This document shows positions 4,670 through 8,547 of a stretch of 8,547 nt of DNA, in pieces. Every line of letters starts with the position of its first letter. Position 1 is the first letter of the stretch. The stretch comes from an uncultured Bacteroidales bacterium (GTDB lineage: Bacteria; Bacteroidota; Bacteroidia; Bacteroidales; Paludibacteraceae): NCBI GenBank assembly GCA_900556095.1, contig USNU01000049.1:1-8547 (forward strand), in the 5' to 3' direction. The notes below the pieces were generated by a model. The model did no database searches, was not told the origin of the DNA, and saw nothing but the letters and a program-made list of their open reading frames with translations. The position numbers and the translations under genes are program-made.

Positions 4670-5998
4670 ATGAAAAAAATAGTTTCTATTATGGCTCTTG
4701 CGTTACTGATTAGCGCAAACACTGTAGCAGAAGACCATGTGATGGCTGCCACCAAGAAGACACCCAAGCGTGATGTGCCGGCAGAACTGAGTCTCAGTGT
4801 GGAAGAAGCCCAAGACTATGCCGTAAAAGCCAACCGCACGTTGCGCAACGCCGACTTGGCAGTACAGCAGGCATACGCACAACGCTGGCAGACCATCGCG
4901 GCGATGTTGCCACAGGCAGATGCGTCATGGAGTTATAGTTCAACGTGCGGATATGAAATGGAATTCGGCGGTATGAAGATTGCTATGCCTGACTATTCGA
5001 CGACGGGTGTGAAAGCCTCTGTCGGTATCAACGGACAGGCCGTTGTGGGGGCGGTATTGAATACCATTGCGATTGATATGCAGAAGATTGCTTTGGAGCA
5101 GTCGGAAGACAACCTCCGCGCGAATGTCAAGACTTCGTATGCCTCGGTATTGGTGTTGCAAGACGTGGTTGCGTTGCTTGATTCGTCGTTGCAGAACGTA
5201 GAGAAATTGGCAGAGATGACCCAACGCTCGGTAGATGTGGGTGCAGCAGAGCAAACCACCGCCGACCAGATTATGGTGCGTGTGAATACACTCCGCAACA
5301 ATATCAACTCCAACAAACGTTCTATTTTGCTGGCACAAAACTCACTCAAAGTATTGCTTGACGTACCTGTCGGGACCCAACTGACGCTCACCTCCACGCT
5401 CGATGACATGCTGTCGGCAGAGGCTGTGCTCAACCTGCTGGGTGAGGATTTTATCCTGCAAAACAACCTTAACTATCAGTCGCTTGCGAAAAATGTCGAT
5501 TTGGCAAAAGCCAATGTACACATGGCAAGTTGGGCATACGGTCCGACTGTGGCTGTGGGCTATCAGTACAGCAAGCAGCACTACTATGCCGAGGGTGGTA
5601 TGCGTATGACCCCTCCTAACGCTGTAAGCGTCAGTGTATCAATGCCCCTGTGGTCGTCCGGCAAGCGTGCAGCGGGTGTGGTTGAGAAAAAGATTGCTCT
5701 CGAATCGGCACGTAACACATTGGCAGAGACCACCGACAATCTCGGTATTCAAAACCAGCAGTTGCGTTTCAACCTGCAAAATGCCTACGAGACCTATATG
5801 GTGGAGAAAGAGAATATGGATGTTACGCAACGCGTGTTCCAATCGACCACCAACAAGTATAACTACGGTGCCACCAGCAATCTGGAGTTGGTGAATGCCA
5901 GCAACGATGTGATTTCGGCACAATCGACCTACGTACAGGCAGTGCTGACCTTGGTAAATGCGGAAGCAGACCTTGAAAAATTCTTAAACAACAAGTAG
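4670..5998 (+). CDS. TolC-like outer-membrane efflux channel (OEP family)
   Basis: This 442-residue protein has a signal peptide at residues 1-20 (likely VA|E) and two homologous outer-membrane efflux repeats, about 41-230 and 255-440, the TolC arrangement. Each repeat holds long amphipathic helices that would form the periplasmic tunnel. Recognisable pieces are VSVSMPLWSSGKR (321-333) in a beta-barrel strand region and KYNYGATSNLELVNASND (396-413) with the conserved Gly and Glu of the closing helix. There is no lipobox cysteine, unlike the NodT/OprM branch, so it should be a non-lipidated trimeric channel. Its start lies 3 bases after the TetR-family stop, which implies translational coupling. 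It would be the outer-membrane exit duct for the pump encoded downstream. Confidence 0.92.
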   Translation: MKKIVSIMALALLISANTVAEDHVMAATKKTPKRDVPAELSLSVEEAQDYAVKANRTLRNADLAVQQAYAQRWQTIAAMLPQADASWSYSSTCGYEMEFGGMKIAMPDYSTTGVKASVGINGQAVVGAVLNTIAIDMQKIALEQSEDNLRANVKTSYASVLVLQDVVALLDSSLQNVEKLAEMTQRSVDVGAAEQTTADQIMVRVNTLRNNINSNKRSILLAQNSLKVLLDVPVGTQLTLTSTLDDMLSAEAVLNLLGEDFILQNNLNYQSLAKNVDLAKANVHMASWAYGPTVAVGYQYSKQHYYAEGGMRMTPPNAVSVSVSMPLWSSGKRAAGVVEKKIALESARNTLAETTDNLGIQNQQLRFNLQNAYETYMVEKENMDVTQRVFQSTTNKYNYGATSNLELVNASNDVISAQSTYVQAVLTLVNAEADLEKFLNNK

Positions 5999-5999
5999 C

Positions 6000-6043
6000 C
6001 TATCCATAGCCTATGGGTTGCGCATCCCTTGCGTATCCCTTGC
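6000..6043. repeat. Four degenerate 11-bp units between channel and adaptor genes
   Basis: Immediately after the channel stop lie CTATCCATAGC, CTATGGGTTGC, GCATCCCTTGC and GTATCCCTTGC in register. The last two differ at two positions. The first two overlap a 13-bp palindrome, CCATAGCCTATGG, at 6004-6016. The rest of the 107-bp gap is A/T-rich with no consensus promoter, so the adaptor is probably transcribed from upstream. Function unknown. Confidence 0.5.
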
Positions 6044-6105
6044 TGTTTTGCGCGGCGAAAACAAGATTAAGAATATATAAATAAACGAATAAAATAAAAA
6101 GATAT

Positions 6106-7140
6106 ATGAAGAATAAAGTGTTTATTATGGCAACCGCCGTATTGGTTTTGGTGGGTTGCGGAAAGAAGGAAGCCACCACTGCTGCTAATGATAAGGCAGG
6201 AGAGCGCACCGAGGTGGTAGCATTGACTACCCTCCATCCACGCGAGATACAACGCGAGATATCGCTTTCGTCGAACCTGATGGGGTATGAGACCGTGAAT
6301 ATCGCCCCCTCGCTGACCGGAAAGATAGAGCATATCTATGTGGAAGTGGGCGACAAGGTACGAAAAGGCGGCGACTTGGTGCGTATGGACCAACAGCAAT
6401 ACAAAACAACCAAACTGACTATTGCCAACCTCGAAACCGAGATGGCGCGTATGGACGGTTTGATTCAGACGGGGTCGGTATCGCAACAGCAATACGACCA
6501 GACCAAACTCTCGCTCGACCAGACCAAAGAGAATATCGATTTCTTAGAGAAGAATACCTACGTGAAGGCACCTTTCTCCGGCGTCATCAGCGCAAAGAAC
6601 TATGAGGACGGCGAACTCTACAGCGGGCAGCCTATCTTGGTCCTGACGCAGGTGGAGAAACTGAAAACCTTGGTGGCTATTCCGGAATCGTACATCCCGC
6701 AAGTAAAGCCGGGTATGCGTCTTACTTTGCGCTCTGAGGTCTATCCCGACAAGACTTTCCCCGCATTCATCGAAGTGGTTTATCCTACGGTAGACGCCTC
6801 CAGCCACACGTTCCAAGTCAAAGTGGTAGTGAATAACCACGAGGGACTTTTGCGCCCGGGTATGTATGTTACCACCACTCTCGGTTTGGGCAAAGCAACC
6901 GTCATCACCGCGCCCTATTCGACAGTGCTGAAGTTGATAGGTGCCAACGACCGTTATGTATTTATCAACAACAACGGATATGCTCAGCGCGTCAGCGTGG
7001 AAATGGGACAACGCTTCGGCGACGATGTTGAGATTTCGGCACCCGAGATTATAGATGGTGTAGAACTCGTTACGCAAGGTGAATCGCGCTTGGTGGACGG
7101 CGTAAAGATTACGACGAACACCACTGCCGACGGCGAATAA
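6106..7140 (+). CDS. RND efflux periplasmic adaptor (membrane fusion lipoprotein)
   Basis: This 344-residue protein begins with a lipoprotein signal whose lipobox L15-V-G-C18 predicts lipidation at Cys18 and membrane anchoring. Domains run in the usual order: first half of the lipoyl domain (about 61-98), a short alpha-helical hairpin (about 98-150), second half of the lipoyl domain (152-185, containing VKAPFSGVISAKNYEDGE), beta-barrel domain (about 186-260, ending LLRPGMYV) and membrane-proximal domain (about 262-340). The hairpin carries R115-x3-L119-x6-S126, the same spacing as the RLS motif by which AcrA docks on TolC. It would join the inner-membrane pump (start 80 bases downstream) to the channel encoded upstream. 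The small hairpin is typical of AcrA-type adaptors for RND pumps rather than HlyD types. Confidence 0.93.
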   Translation: MKNKVFIMATAVLVLVGCGKKEATTAANDKAGERTEVVALTTLHPREIQREISLSSNLMGYETVNIAPSLTGKIEHIYVEVGDKVRKGGDLVRMDQQQYKTTKLTIANLETEMARMDGLIQTGSVSQQQYDQTKLSLDQTKENIDFLEKNTYVKAPFSGVISAKNYEDGELYSGQPILVLTQVEKLKTLVAIPESYIPQVKPGMRLTLRSEVYPDKTFPAFIEVVYPTVDASSHTFQVKVVVNNHEGLLRPGMYVTTTLGLGKATVITAPYSTVLKLIGANDRYVFINNNGYAQRVSVEMGQRFGDDVEISAPEIIDGVELVTQGESRLVDGVKITTNTTADGE

Positions 7141-7147
7141 AATGTGT

Positions 7148-7189
7148 AGATGTGTAAATCGGGAGATTGTGCATTTCGTTTACACATCT
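7148..7189 (+). other. Intercistronic hairpin between adaptor and pump genes
   Basis: AGATGTGTAAA (7148-7158) and TTTACACATCT (7179-7189) are perfect 11-bp inverted arms around a 20-base loop. No U run follows (GAAAAGG), so it is not a standard terminator. It sits in the 80-base gap 8 bases after the adaptor stop and could protect the upstream mRNA from 3' decay, lower pump expression relative to the adaptor, or bind a protein. Confidence 0.55.
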
Positions 7190-7220
7190 GAAAAGGTACA
7201 AATTTACAAATTGAACAAAT

Positions 7221-8547
7221 ATGGCTATTTATAAATCAGCGGTCCAAAAGCCTGTAACCACCGCCCTACTCTTTGTGGCAGTGATTATCATAGGTATTTT
7301 CTGCTATGTGCAGTTGCCTGTAGATCAGTTTCCGGAGATGGACCCTCCGTATATCACGGTGATGACCACCTACCCGGGCGCGTCGGCTTCGGAGGTGGAA
7401 ACCAACGTAACCAAGGTGATGGAGAACTCCTTGAACTCGGTGGACCACCTCAAGGAAATCACCTCCAAATCGAAGGATAATATCTCGCAAGTGTCGCTTG
7501 AGTTTGAATGGGGTGTGAACCTCGATGAGATTATCAACGATGTGCGAACATACGTGGACTTGGTGAAGGACAACCTGCCTGATGGTTGCTCCAACCCGAT
7601 TATCTTGCGTTTGTCCACTTCGATGATGCCTGTCATTCAGTACTCTGTTACTGCCAAAGAGTCCTATCCTGCCTTGGATAAGTTGCTCGACGATGAGATT
7701 ATCCCGCAACTGAACCGTGTGGACGGTATCGGTAACCTGACCGTTTCGGGTGCGCCGGACAGATATGTGTATGTCTATCTCGACCAACAGAAATTGGACG
7801 CCTACGGACTGACGGTGGAGAATGTGGGTAATGTCATCTCAGCCAACAACCTGAATATGTCGTCGGGTACGGTGAAGTTGCAGAAAGAGCAGTACCAGAT
7901 GGAGGTGCGCTCGGAGTTCGCCGAGTCGTCGGAAATCAACAACCTTGTGGTTACTACCACTGCCGACGGGCGTCAGGTATATGTCCGCGACATCGCTACC
8001 GTGAAAGATACCATCAAAGAACTCTCGCTGGACGAGAAAACCGACGGTATCGAGTGCGCACGACTTATGGTTACCAAACAGACAGGTGCCAACACGGTGC
8101 AAATCTGTAAGGATGTGCGCAAAGAGATTGCCAGGATACAGAAGACGTTGCCGTCTGATGTACAATTCAAACTCATCTACGACTCGTCGGAGAACATCAA
8201 CAACTCTATCAACTCCTTGAAAGAGTCTATCGGCTATGCCTTGATTTTCGTGGTACTCGTTGTGCTGTTCTTCCTCGGACGTTGGCGTGCCACATTGATT
8301 ATCGCGCTGACTATTCCTATCTCATTGATAGTGGCGTTTATCTATCTTAAGTTGGTAGGTTCGTCGCTCAATATCATCTCGCTCTGTTCGCTCACTGTGG
8401 CTATCGGTATGGTGGTGGACGATGCTATCGTAGTATTGGAGAATATCACCAAGCACGTGGATCGTGGTGAGAATCCTCGTGAGGCGGCTATTTACGCTAC
8501 CAACGAGGTGTGGGTCAGCGTTATTGCCACCACGCTGGTATTGGCAG
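7221..8547 (+). CDS. RND-family efflux pump, HAE-type (N-terminal 442 residues)
   Basis: The frame opens at ATG 7221 and continues past the right edge, so about 442 of the usual 1020-1050 residues are present. TM1 lies at about 13-31, followed by the porter-domain start LPVDQFPEMDPPYITVMTTYPGASASEVE, which is classic for the hydrophobe/amphiphile exporter (HAE-1) branch. TM2 (about 339-355), TM3 (about 360-378) and TM4 (about 386-406) follow the first periplasmic loop. TM4 contains VDDA, with D400 and D401 equivalent to the AcrB proton-relay pair Asp407/Asp408, so proton-driven export is expected. There are no frameshifts in the visible part. It is the inner-membrane engine of the tripartite system whose adaptor and channel lie upstream. 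Substrates cannot be predicted; drugs, bile salts, fatty acids or plant compounds are all possible for this family. Confidence 0.95.
   Translation, partial: MAIYKSAVQKPVTTALLFVAVIIIGIFCYVQLPVDQFPEMDPPYITVMTTYPGASASEVETNVTKVMENSLNSVDHLKEITSKSKDNISQVSLEFEWGVNLDEIINDVRTYVDLVKDNLPDGCSNPIILRLSTSMMPVIQYSVTAKESYPALDKLLDDEIIPQLNRVDGIGNLTVSGAPDRYVYVYLDQQKLDAYGLTVENVGNVISANNLNMSSGTVKLQKEQYQMEVRSEFAESSEINNLVVTTTADGRQVYVRDIATVKDTIKELSLDEKTDGIECARLMVTKQTGANTVQICKDVRKEIARIQKTLPSDVQFKLIYDSSENINNSINSLKESIGYALIFVVLVVLFFLGRWRATLIIALTIPISLIVAFIYLKLVGSSLNIISLCSLTVAIGMVVDDAIVVLENITKHVDRGENPREAAIYATNEVWVSVIATTLVLA

Overview
The window looks like chromosomal DNA of a gut- or rumen-type member of the Bacteroidales, most likely near Prevotellaceae. 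The evidence is two matches to the Bacteroidetes promoter pattern TTTG-N20-TAnnTTTG, AT-rich leaders without clear Shine-Dalgarno sequences, signal peptides cleaved before Gln, a pectate lyase next to a GH28 pectinase, and the gene order TetR / TolC-like / adaptor / RND pump. The genus is an inference.

Bases 1-2603 are a pectin-degradation segment. It holds the C-terminal part of a family PL1 pectate lyase (start lies left of the window), a 66-bp tandem repeat, a complete secreted GH28 polygalacturonase, and a long hairpin terminator. PL1 cleaves homogalacturonan by beta-elimination and GH28 hydrolyses galacturonic-acid linkages, so the two probably act on the same polymer.

Bases 2604-3510 are a self-contained single-gene unit. 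A consensus promoter drives a 237-residue secreted beta-rich protein of unknown function, which ends at a strong intrinsic terminator.

Bases 3511-4009 have no conventional gene but are dense in signals. A consensus promoter on the minus strand is followed within about 75 bases by a hairpin whose pairing is complete only in minus-strand RNA, ending in a GNRA loop and a U run. This predicts a roughly 70-nt leftward RNA with no minus-strand gene downstream. A 15-bp direct repeat with an inverted partial copy lies across that promoter, and several palindromes lie between it and the TetR gene. This is the part of the window least explained by known genes.

Bases 4010-8547 are a rightward efflux operon: TetR-family regulator, TolC-like outer-membrane channel (3-base gap), lipoprotein periplasmic adaptor with an AcrA-type RLS motif, and the first 442 residues of an HAE-type RND pump with the VDDA proton-relay motif. 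Together they would form a tripartite exporter spanning the envelope, with the first gene probably its local regulator. The gaps inside the operon carry a degenerate 11-bp repeat and an 11-bp perfect hairpin.
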